Shown: piece by piece, positions 20,301-32,300 of the stretch
Position numbering within the stretch: position 1 is the first letter of the stretch
Layout: the number at the start of each line of letters is the position of its first letter
Assembly (NCBI GenBank): GCA_965232015.1
Contig: OZ246946.1
Coordinates: 434,001-498,000, forward strand
Direction of reading: 5' to 3'
Length of the DNA stretch: 64,000 nucleotides
DNA from: JAJEAO01 sp963667635
GTDB lineage: Bacteria > Acidobacteriota > Vicinamibacteria > Marinacidobacterales > Marinacidobacteraceae
The notes under the pieces: model-generated
Told to the model about the DNA's origin: nothing
Databases searched by the model: none
Seen by the model: the letters and a program-made list of their open reading frames with translations, nothing else
Program-made: the position numbers and the translations under genes

Positions 20301-23300
20301 AGGGAGTCCGGCGCGCCGGCAAGGGGGCCCGGCGCGGCGGCGCTCGCCGCCCGCCGCCGGCTCTTGCCGCTGTCGGGGCGGAGCGGGGCGGCGCTGTCGG
20401 CGCTGGCGGGGCGGTATGCCGGGTGGCTGGGCGAGGGGGAGGAGGAGGCGGACTGGGAGCGGCTGTCGGACATGGCGTGGACGGCGGGGGTGGGGCGGAG
20501 CCACTTCGGGGTGCGGGCGGGGCTGGTGTTCCGGGACGGGCTGGACCTCGGGGAGCAGCTCGCCCTGCTGGCGTCGGAGGGCGGGGCGCGGGAGGCGCTT
20601 TCGTCGGAGGCGCCGAAGGTGGCGTTCCTGTTCACCGGGCAGGGGAGCCAGTGGGTGGGGATGGGGCGGGAGCTGTACGGGACGGAGCCGGTGTTCCGGG
20701 AGGTTCTGGACCGTTGCGAGGCGGCGTTCGTGGAGGAGCGGGGGGAGTCGCTTCGGGCGGTGATGTTCGGGGAGGAAGGCGCGGCGGGGGATCTGGACCG
20801 GACGGAGTGGACGCAGCCGGCGCTGTTCGCGCTGTCGGCGGGATTGACGGAGCTGTGGCGGAGCGTGGGGGTGTCACCGGCGGCGGTGCTGGGTCACAGC
20901 GTGGGGGAGATCGGGGCGGCGTGGGCATCGGGGGCGCTGGGGTTGGAGGATGGGCTGCGGTTCGCGGCGCGGCGGGGGGCGCTGATGGGGGCGTTGCCGG
21001 ACGGCGGGGGGATGGCGGCGGTGTTCGCGCCGGTGGAAGAGGTGGAGTCGGAGGTTCAGGAGACGAACACGGGTTCGGAGGGAGCGGGGCTGTCGGTGGC
21101 GGCGGAGAACGGGACGCACGTGGTGGTGAGCGGGCCGGTGCGTCTTCTGACCTCGCTGCGGCGCCGGCTGGGGGAGCGGGGGGTGCGGACGAAGGGGCTG
21201 CGGACGAGCCACGCGTTCCACAGCGGGCTGATGGAGCCGGTGCTCCTGGAGCTGGAGGAGGCGGCGGGGGCGCTGCGGTGGGAGGCGCCGGAGATTCCGC
21301 TGGTGAGCAACCTGACGGGGCGCGAGGCGGGGGCGGAGGAGCTGGGGGACGGTGGGTACTGGCGACGTCAGGCGCGGGAGCGGGTGCGGTTCGCGTCAGA
21401 CCCGGACGACGGCGCCTCCGCTGTCTCCGGGGTGGAGGCGCTGGCGGAGCTGGGGGTGGGGGTCTTGATCGAGGTGGGTCCGCGGGCGGTTCTGGGTCCG
21501 ATGGCGGCGCTTTCGTGGCCGGAGGACTCCGACGGCTCGGCCTCGGGGCCGGCGGTAGTGGCGAGCCTGGGTCGGGAGACGGGGTTCGCGGAGGCGGTGG
21601 CGGGTGCGTACGAGGCGGGGCTGTCGGTGTCGTTCGCGGGGCTGTTCGCCGGGGAGCGTCGGCGGCGGGTGTCCTTGCCGACGTATCCGTTCCAGCGGGA
21701 GCGGCACTGGGTGCGGAAGCCGGAGTGGCGGGGGGTCGGCGGGGGCCGGGCCGCGGCGGCGGGTGGGGAGGAGCTGCTCTACGAGGTGGTCTGGCGGGAT
21801 GCGGCGATGGAGGAGGTCGCGCCGGCGGCGGGTCGTTGGGTGGTGTGTGCGGGAGCGGGGCCGCTGGGGAGGGATCTCGCTGAGGAGCTGCGGCGTCGGG
21901 GCCGGGAGGTCACGTTGGCGGGGAGCGGAGAGGGTTGGAGCGGGGGCGAGGGGGAAGAGGGGGCAGGCGACCGGGAGCGGTGGCGGGAGTTTTTCGCGGG
22001 GCTGGGTGAGGAGCTCGCGGGGGTGGTGTATCTGGAGGGGGTGACGGATGAGGGTGCGGGAGCGACGGCGGCGGCGCTGGGAGCGGACCTGCGGCGGATC
22101 GGGGGGGGAGCGCTGGCGCTGTCGCAGGGGCTGCAGGACGCGGGAGTGAGGCCGTTTTCGGGGGTTTGGTTCGTGACGCGGGGGGGGCAGGTGTTTCCGG
22201 AGGAGGCGTCGGGGGGCCTGGCGGGGGCGGCGCTGTGGGGCTTCGGGCGGACGGTAGCGGGGGAGCTGGGAGGGGCGCCGGTGCGGCTGCTGGACCTGGA
22301 TCCGGAGGGCGAGCTGGACGCGGGAGAGCTGGCGACGGAGTTGGTGCATGGGGGGGCGGAGACGGAGGTGGCGCGTCGGGGGGGCCGGCGGCGTGCGCCG
22401 CGGCTGGTGCGGTGTGGGGCGTCGGCGGTGGAGTCGGGGGATGCGGTGCGGGGCGACCGGACGTTTCTGTTGACGGGGGGGATGGGAGGAGTTGGGCTGG
22501 CGGTGGCGGAGTGGCTGCTGGAGGAGGGCGCGGGGGCGGTGGTGCTGAACGGCAGGGGTGCGCGGGGAGCGGCGGAGATCAGCCGGCTGCGGGAGCTGGC
22601 GGCGGGGCGGGGTGCGGAGGTTCGGGTCGAGCTGGGGGACGTGAGCGATCCGGAGGCGGTGCGGCGTCTGGTGGCGCGGGCGGGGCCGGAGTCGGGGCTG
22701 CCGCCGCTGGGGGGGGTGTTCCACTGCGTGGGGGCGCTGGCGGACGCGGCGCTGGGGAACCAGGACTGGGCGGGGTTCGAGCGGGTGCTGTGGCCGAAGG
22801 TGCTGGGGGCGTGGGAGCTGCACCGCGCGACGCGGGAGCTGGAGCTGGACCGTTTCGTGCTGTTTTCGAGCGTATCGGGTTTGGTGGGGAACCCGGGGCA
22901 GGCGAACTACGCGGCGGCGAACGCGTTCCTGGACCAGTTGGCGCTGCACCGGCGGGCGCTGGGGCTAGCGGGGCAGGCGATCCAGTGGGGCCCGTGGTCG
23001 GGGGCGGGGCTGGCGGAGGATGCGCGGGGCCGGCTCGCGGATCGGCTGTCGGGCACGGGGGCGGGCTGGCTGACGCGGGAGGAGGGGCTGGCGGCGCTGG
23101 AGCGGGTGCTGAAGGGGGACCGGGGGAGCGCGGCGGTGGTCGCGATGGACTGGGAGCAGGTGGGGCGGGGGGGCCACCGGCGGCCGGCGCTGCTGTCGGA
23201 ACTGGTGGCGGGGGAGAGCCCGCGGGAGCTGGCGGGGGAGCTGGCGCTGCGGCTGGGGAGGGAGCCTCCGGGCCGGCGGGAGGATGCGCTGCGGCGGTTC

Positions 23301-26300
23301 GTGCGGGAGGAGGTGCGGGCGGTGCTGCGGCTGGAGGCTCCGCCGGCGGAGGACGTGGGGTTTTTCGATCTGGGGATGGACAGCGTGACGGCGGTGGAGC
23401 TGCGGAACCGGCTGAACCGGGCGCTGCCGGAGAGCGGGGCGGCGGCGACGGTGGTGTTCGATCATCCGACGGTGGGGAAGCTGGGGCGGCATCTTGCGGA
23501 GGAGCTGGGCTGGGCTTCGGCGGCGGCGGTGGCGCCGGCGCCGGCGGGGGGGCCGGGAGAGCGGATCGCGGTGGTGGGGCTGGGCTGCCGTTTCCCGGGG
23601 GGCGGGAGCCCGGCGGCGTTCTGGGCGCAACTGGCGGCGGGGGGCGATGCGGTGCGGCGGGGCCGGCCGGACGACCTGATGCTGCGGGTGCCGGGGATGG
23701 GAGAAGACCCGTGGGGGGGCTACGTGACGGGCCTCGACCGCTTCGACGCCGGGTTCTTCCGGATCGCGCCGGTGGAGGCGGAGTCGCTGGACCCGCAGCA
23801 TCGGCTGCTGCTGGAGGTGAGCTGGGAGGCGCTGGAGGACGCGGGGCTCGACCCTGGGGGGCTGAAGGGGAGCCGGGGCGGGGTGTACATGGGGATCGGG
23901 TCGAACGACTACGCGCGTTTCGTGGACAGCGGGGAGATCAACCTGTACAGCGCGACGGGTACGAGCTTCGCGACGGCGATCGGGCGGGTGGCGTTCGTGT
24001 TGGGGCTCGAGGGTCCGGCGCTGGCGGTGGACACGGCGTGTTCGTCGTCGCTGGTGGCGATCCACCAGGCGGTGTCGGGACTGCAGCGGGGGGAGGCGGA
24101 CCTGGCGCTGGCGGGGGGGGTGAACGCGATCCTGCTGCCGGGGGCGGAAGACACGCTGGGGACCTCGGGGGCGCTGGCGGCGGATGGCCGCTGCAAGACG
24201 TTCGACGCGCGGGCGGACGGGTACGTGCGGGGGGAGGGGTGCGGGGTGCTGGTGCTGAAGCGGCTCTCGGACGCGGAGCGTGACGGGGACCGGATCCTGG
24301 GAGTGCTGCTGGGTTCGGCGGTGAACCAGGACGGGGCGAGCGCGGGGCTGACGGTCCCGAACGGGCCGGCGCAGGAGCGGGTGATCCGGGAGGCGCTCGC
24401 GCGGGCGGGGGTCGCGCCGTCGGGGGTGGACTACCTGGAGGCGCACGGGACGGGTACGGAGCTGGGGGATCCGATCGAGGTGGGGGCGGCGGCGTCGGTG
24501 TACGGGGAGGGCCGGGCGGCGGAGCGGCCGCTGCTGCTGGGCTCGGTGAAGACGAACGTGGGGCACCTGGAGGCGGCGGCGGGGGTGGCGGGGGTGATCA
24601 AGGTGCTGCTGTCGCTGCGGGCGGGGGTGATCCCGAAGCATCTGCACTTCGAGACGCCGAACCCGCGGATCGAATGGGAGGAGCTGCCGGTGCGGGTGAC
24701 GGCGGAGGCGGGGCCGTGGCCGGAGCGGGACCGTCCGTTGCGGGCGGGGGTGAGTTCGTTCGGGATATCGGGGACGAACGCGCACCTCGTGCTGGAGGGG
24801 TATCCGCCGAACGGGGGCGGGCCGGATGTTGTCGTCGGCTCGCTGGCGGAGGAGGCGGGAGCGCTGGAGTCGCGGGCGCGGCGGGTGCTGCCGCTGTCGG
24901 GGCGGAGCGGGGCGGCGCTCGGGGAGCTGGCGGGGCGGTATGCCGGGTGGCTGGGCGAGGGAGAGGAGGATGCGGACTGGGAGCGGCTGTCGGACATGGC
25001 GTGGACGGCGGGGGTGGGGCGGAGCCACTTCGGGGTGCGGGCGGGGCTGGTGTTCCGGGACGGGCTGGACCTCGGGGAGCAGCTCGCCCTGCTGGCGTCG
25101 GAGGGCGGGGCGCGGGCGGCGGTTTCGTCGGAGCCGCCGAAGGTGGCGTTCCTGTTCACCGGGCAGGGGAGCCAGTGGGCGGGGATGGGCCGGGATCTGT
25201 ACGAGACCGAACCGGTGTTCCGGGAAGTCCTGGACCGCTGCGAGGCGGCGTTTTCGGAGGAGCGGGGGGAGTCGCTGCTGCCGGTGATGTTCGGGGAGGA
25301 AGGCGCGGCGGGGGATCTGGACCGGACGGAGTGGACGCAGCCGGCGCTCTTTACGCTGTCAGCGGGGTTGACGGAGCTGTGGCGGAGCGTTGGGGTGTCG
25401 CCGTCGGCGGTGCTGGGTCACAGCGTGGGGGAGATCGGGGCGGCGTGGGCATCGGGAGCGCTGGGTCTGGAGGATGGGCTGCGGTTCGCGGCGCGGCGGG
25501 GGGCGCTCATGGGGTCGCTGCCTGCGGGAGGCGGGATGGCGGCGGTGTTCGCGCCGGTGGAAGAGGTGGAGTCGGAGGTTCAGGAGACGAACGCGGGTTC
25601 GGAGGGGGTGGGGCTGTCGGTGGCGGCGGAGAACGGGACGCACGTGGTGGTGAGCGGGCCGGTGCGTCTTCTGACCTCGCTGCGGCGCCGGCTGGGGGAG
25701 CGGGGGGTGCGGACGAAGGGGCTGCGGACGAGCCACGCGTTCCACAGCGGGCTGATGGAGCCGGCGCTTCTGGAGCTGGAGGAGGCGGCGGGGGCGCTGC
25801 GGTGGGAGGCGCCGGAGGTATCGCTGGTGAGCAACCTGACGGGGCGCGAGGCCGGGGCGGAGGAGCTCGGGGACGGTGGGACCTGGCGACGTCAGGCGCG
25901 GGAACGGGTGCGCTTTGCGACGGGAGTGGGAACGCTGGCGGAGCTGGGGGTGGGGGTCTTGATCGAGGTGGGGCCGCGGGCGGTGCTGGGGCCGATGGCG
26001 GCGCTTTCGTGGCCGGAGCGGGAGGTCGGTGATGGCCCGGGGTCGGGGCCGGTGGTGGTCACGAGCCTGGGGCGGGAGAGGAGCTTCGCGGAGGCGGTTT
26101 CGGGTGCGTACGAGGCGGGGCTGTCGGTGTCGTTCGCGGGGCTGTTCGCCGGGGAGCGGCGGCGTCGGGTGTCCTTGCCGACGTATCCGTTCCAGCGGGA
26201 GCGGCACTGGGCGCGGACCTCCCGTCACCGGCTGGCCGGGCCGCGGCATCCGCTGCTGGGGGTGCGGCACGAGCTGGCGAGCGGGGAGATCGCGTTCGAG

Positions 26301-29300
26301 GCGGAGCTCACGGCCACGGCCCCGACGTGGCTCGGAGATCACCGGCTGTTCGGCCGGGTGGTGGTGCCGGGTGCGTTTTACGGCGGTCAGGCGGCGGGGG
26401 CGCTGGCGGCGGAGGAGGCGCCGGACGGGGTGGCGGTGGAGGAAGTGCGTTTCGAGCGCCCGCTGGTGCTGACCGCGGAGGAGTCGGGGGGCGACTGGTC
26501 GCGTGTCGTCCAGTTCGTGCTCGGCGGCGGGGACGGCGCCTCGGGCCGGACGTGGGAGGTGTATGGCCGTGGCTCGGAGGACCAGCCCTGGGTGCGGCAC
26601 GCGGCGGGCCGGGTGCGGGGCGCCTCTCTGGATGCGGCGGAGGATCTGACGGCGGCGCAGCTCGAGACGCTGCGATCGGGACTCGAGCCGCGGGACATGG
26701 ATGCGGGATATCGGGAGCTTCGGGAAGCGGGGTATGGGTACGGTCCGGCGTTTCGGGGGGTGCGGGCGCTGTGGTCGGGGCCCCGGGAGGCGCTGGGGGA
26801 AGTCGCGCTCGCCGCGGGTGCGGAGGAAGAGGGGGTGATGGCGCACCCGGCGCTGCTGGACGCGAGCTTCCAGGTGTTCGGCGGGATCTCCGGGCTGCCG
26901 GACCAGGAGGAGGATGGCGAGGCGTTGTGGCTGCCGGTGGGATGGGAGCGCTTCTGGCTGCGGAAGGGGCTTCCGGAGCGGCTGCTTTGCTACGCCCGGC
27001 GGGTGGACGAGGGGGAGAGCGGGGAGGCGCGTCGGGCGGACCTCTTCCTCTACGGGATGGAGGGTGAGGCGCTCGGGGGCTTCGAGGGGCTGGAGCTGCG
27101 GCGGGCGCGGCGGGCGGCGCTGCTCCTCGGCTTCGCGGGCTTCCGGGAGCTGCTCTACGACGTCCGCTGGCGCGAGGCGGCCCGGGGCGACGGGGCGCGG
27201 GCCGGGGACCGGGAGTCCGGGGTCTGGGTGCTGTCGGGCGGGTCGGGGCCGGGGGCGGCGGCGGTCGCCGCGTCGCTGCGTGGCGGGGGAGACACGGTGG
27301 AGGTGTTCGGGGAGGAGGAGGGGGGCGCGGCGGCGCCGCCCGAAGGGAGGAAGCGCTGGCGCTCGCGCCTCGAGGGCCTCGCCGGGAAGGGACGGTTGCG
27401 CGGGGTGGTGTGCCTCGATGGGGTCACCGGGACCGGACCGGAGGCGACGGCGGCGGAGTTCCGGAGCGATCTCGAGCGGGGGACGGGGCGCGCCCTCGCG
27501 CTCGTGCAGGGCCTCAACGACGCGGGGGCGTCCCCGGACACGGGCCTGTGGATCGTGACGCGCGGGGGTCAGGTGGTGGGCGGCGAGGCGGGCGGCGGGG
27601 AGCTGTCCGGCGCCGCGCTGTGGGGCTTCGGGCGAACGGTGGCGCGGGAGCTCCCGGAGCTCGGGGTGCGCCTCGTGGACCTCGACCCGGGGGAGACGGA
27701 GTGGGGGCCGCGGCTTCTGGAAGAGCTGGTCTCCCCGGACGAGGAGACGCAGGTCGCCTGGCGGGAGGGCCGGCGGCTGGCCCCGCGGCTGGCGCGGCTG
27801 CCGGTCCGGCCCGGCCCGGAGGGCGGCGGCCGGGTGCGCGCGGACCGGAGCTACCTGGTGACGGGCGGCACGGGCGGGATCGGACTGACGGTTGCGGGCT
27901 GGCTGGTGGAGCGCGGCGCGGGCGCGGTGGTGCTCAATGGCCGGCGGGAGCCGGCGGCGGCGGTGCGGGCCGAGATCGCGCGGCTGCGCGGGCAGGGGGC
28001 GGAGATCCGGGTTGCGCTCGCCGACGTCGCCGACGAGGACGCGGCTTCCCGGCTGGTGGCGGGCATCGGCCCGGCGGCGGGATTGCCGCCGCTGGGCGGA
28101 GTGATCCACAGCGTGGGCGCGCTCGCCGACGGCTCGGTGGCGCATCTGGACCGGGAACGCTTCGCCCGGGCTCTGTGGCCGAAGGCGCTCGGGGCCTGGC
28201 ATCTGCACCGGGCGACGCTCGAGCTGGATCTGGACCTGTTCGTGCTGTTTTCGAGCACGGCGGGGGTCTTCGGCAACCCGGGGCAGACGAACTACGCGGC
28301 GGCGAACGCGTTCCTGGACCAGTTGGCCCGCTACCGCCGCGAACGGGGCCTCCCGGGGCAGGCGGTCGCGTGGGGCCTCTGGTCCGGAGTGGGGATGGGG
28401 GAGGCGGCGCGCGACCGGCTGGAGGAGCGGCTCGCTGGCTCCGGCGTGGACTGGTTGACGCCGGCGCAGGGGATCGAGGCGCTCGCCTACCTGCTCCGGG
28501 AGGATGTGGGGACCGCGGTGGTGGCGCCGGTGGACTGGTCGGCGTTCGAGCCGGGCGCGCCCGGCCGGTCGCCATTCTTCGCCGAGTTGACGGTGGACGA
28601 GGGGGACGAGCCCGCCGCCGCTGGCGACTTCGTGGCGCGGGTGCGGGCGGCGCGCCCGGCGGAGCGGGAGGGCCTCGCGGTGGCGTTCGTCCAGGAGGAG
28701 GTGCGCGCCGCCCTCCGGCTCGCCGCGCCGCCGCCCGCGGAGACGGGGTTCTTCGAGCTGGGGGTCGATTCGGTGATGGCGGTGCAGCTCCGGAACCGGC
28801 TGAACCAGGCGCTCGCCGGGGCGTACGTGGCGCCGAACACGGTGGTCTTCGACTACCCGACGCCAGCGCGGCTCGGGCGGCACCTGCTGGAGCAGCTCGG
28901 AGAGCTTCGGGACGAGCCCGCCGCCGCCGGGCCCCGGCTCGTCGCCCGCGGGGCGGAGGATCGGGTGGCGATCGTGGGGATGGCGTGCCGCTTCCCCGGC
29001 GGGCCGGACGTGGAGACGTTCTGGGCGCAACTGGCGGCGGGCGGGCAGGCGGTGACCCCGGGCCGGCCGGAAGAACTCGTTCCCGGAGACCGAAACGGCG
29101 GCGAGGGCCCGTTCGGGGCCTACCTGACCGGGCTGGACCGCTTCGATGCGGAGTTCTTCCGGATCGCGCCGGTGGAGGCGGAGTTCATGGACCCGCAGCA
29201 CCGGCTGCTGCTGGAGGTGAGCTGGGAGGCGCTGGAAAACGCCGGGCGGGATCCGGCCGGACTGCGCGGCAGCCGGACCGGGGTCTGGGTCGGCATCATG

Positions 29301-32300
29301 AACGCCGACTACGGGAGCCTGGTCTCTTCCAGCGGGGAAGCCGCCGCCGAGAGCTTCTACCTGTCCACCGGGAACGGCGCGGCCGCCGCCAGCGGCCGGG
29401 TGGCGTTCGCGCTGGGGTTCCGGGGCCCGGCGATCGCCGTGGACACCGCGTGCTCGTCGTCGCTGGTGACGATCCACCAGGCCGCGGCGGCGCTGGCGCG
29501 GGGGGAGGTGGACCTCGCGCTCGCCGGCGGGGTGAACGCGATCGTGATCCCGGACCTGACGCGGCTGTTCGAGCACGCGAGCCTGCTCGCCCCGGACGGC
29601 CGCTGCAAGACCTTCGACGCGCGGGCGGACGGCTACGTGCGGGGGGAGGGGTGCGGGGTGCTGGTGCTGAAGCGGCTCGCCGACGCGGAGCGTGACGGGG
29701 ACCGGATCCTGGGGGTGCTGCTGGGTTCGGCGGTGAACCAGGACGGGGCGAGCGCGGGGCTGACGGTCCCGAACGGGCCGGCGCAGGAAGACGTGATCCG
29801 GGAGGCGCTCGCGCGGGCGGGGGTCGCGCCGTCGGGGGTGGACTACCTGGAGGCGCACGGGACGGGGACGGAGCTGGGGGATCCGATCGAGGTGCGGGCG
29901 GCGGCGTCGGTGTACGGGGAGGGTCGGGAGGCGGAGCGGCCGCTGCTGCTGGGCTCGGTGAAGACGAACGTGGGGCATCTGGAGTCGGCGGCGGGGGTGG
30001 CGGGGGTGATCAAGGTGCTGCTGTCGCTGCGGGCGGGGGTGATCCCGAAGCACCTGCACTTCGAGACGCCGAACCCGCGGATCGAATGGGAGGAGCTGCC
30101 GGTGCGGGTGGTGAGCGAGACGATGGCGTGGCCGGAGACGGAGGGCCGCCCGCGGCGGGCGGGGGTGAGTTCGTTCTCGCTGTCGGGGACGAACGCGCAC
30201 CTGGTGCTGGAGAACTACCCGCCGGCGCGCCGAACTCCACCAGTTCTCCCGGTGGGGGGTCGGCAATTGACGCCGACGTCAGGTTGGTCTTGGGGAATTG
30301 CCGGACTGGAGTCCGGCGCGCCGGCAAGGGAGTCCGGCGCGCCGGCAAGGGGGCCCGGCGCGGCGGCAAGGGGGCCCGGCGGGGCGGCGCTCGCCGCCCG
30401 CCGCCGGCTCTTGCCGCTGTCGGGGCGGAGCGGGGCGGCGCTCGGGGAGCTGGCGGGGCGGTATGCCGGGTGGCTGGGCGAGGGGGAGGAGGAGGCGGAC
30501 TGGGAGCGGCTGTCGGACATGGCGTGGACGGCGGGGGTGGGGCGGAGCCACTTCGGGGTGCGGGCGGGGCTGGTGTTCCGGGACGGCCTGGACCTCGGGG
30601 AGCAGCTCGCCCTGCTGGCGTCGGAGGGCGGGGCGCGGGCGGCGGTTTCGTCGGAGCCGCCGAAGGTCGCGTTCCTGTTCACCGGGCAGGGGAGCCAGTG
30701 GGTCGGGATGGGGCGGGAGCTGTACGAGACGGAGCCGGTGTTCCGGGAGGTTCTGGACCGTTGCGAGGCGGCGTTCGTGGAGGAGCGGGGGGAGTCGCTT
30801 CGGGCGGTGATGTTCGGGGAGGAAGGCGCGGCGGGGGATCTGGACCGGACGGAGTGGACGCAGCCGGCGCTGTTCGCGCTGTCGGCGGGATTGACGGAGC
30901 TGTGGCGGAGCGTGGGGGTGTCGCCGTCGGCGGCGCTGGGTCACAGCGTGGGGGAGATCGGGGCGGCGTGGGCTTCGGGAGCGCTGGGTCTGGAGGATGG
31001 GCTGCGGTTCGCGGCGCGGCGGGGGGCGCTGATGGGTTCGCTGCCCGGGGGCGGGGGGATGGCGGCGGTGTTCGCGCCGGTGGAAGAGGTGGAGTCGGAG
31101 GTTCAGGAGACGAACGCGGGTTCGGAGGGGGTGGGGCTGTCGGTGGCGGCGGAGAACGGGACGCACGTGGTGGTGAGCGGGCCGGTGCGTCTTCTGACCT
31201 CGCTACGGCGCCGGCTGGGGGAGCGAGGGGTGCGGACGAAGGGGCTGCGGACGAGCCACGCGTTCCACAGCGGGCTGATGGACCCGGCGCTCCTGGAGCT
31301 GGAGGAGGCGGCGGGATCGCTGCGGTGGGAGGCGCCGGAGATTCCGCTGGTGAGCAACCTGACGGGGCGCGAGGCGGGGGCGGAGGAGCTCGGGGACGGT
31401 GGGTACTGGCGACGTCAGGCGCGGGAGCGGGTGCGGTTCGCGTCAGACCCGGACGACGGCGCCTCCGCTGTCTCCGGGGTGGAGGCGCTGGCGGAGCTGG
31501 GGGTGGGGGTCTTGATCGAGGTGGGTCCGCGGGCGGTTCTGGGTCCGATGGCGGCGCTGTCGTGGCCGGAGGACTCCGACGGCTCGGCCTCGGGGCCGGC
31601 GGTAGTGACGAGCCTGGGTCGGGAGACGGGGTTCGCGGAGGCGGTTTCGGGTGCGTACGAGGCGGGGCTGTCGGTGTCGTTCGCGGGGCTGTTCGCCGGG
31701 GAGCGTCGGCGGCGGGTGTCCTTGCCGACGTATCCGTTCCAGCGGGAGCGGCACTGGGTGCGGAAGCCGGAGTGGCGGGGGGTCGGCGGGGGCCGGGCCG
31801 CGGCGGCGGGTGGGGAGGAGCTGCTCTACGAGGTGGTCTGGCGGGATGCGGCGATGGAGGAGGTCGCGCCGGCGGCGGGTCGTTGGGTGGTGTGTGCGGG
31901 AGCGGGGCCGCTGGGGAGGGATCTTGCTGAGGAGCTGCGGCGTCGGGGCCGGGAGGTCACGTTGGCGGGGAGCGGAGAGGGTTGGAGCGGGGGCGAGGCG
32001 GAAGAGGGGGCAGGCGACCGGGAGCGGTGGCGGGAGTTTTTCGCGGGGCTGGGTGAGGAGCTCGCGGGGGTGGTGTATCTGGAGGGGGTGACGGATGAGG
32101 GTGCGGGAGCGACGGCGGCGGCGCTGGGAGCGGACCTGCGGCGGATCGGGGGGGGAGCGCTGGCGCTGTCGCAGGGGCTGCAGGACGCGGGAGTGAGGCC
32201 GGTTTCGGGGGTTTGGTTCGTGACGCGGGGGGGGCAGGTGTTTCCGGAGGAGGCGTCGGGGGGCCTGGCGGGGGCGGCGCTGTGGGGCTTCGGGCGGACG

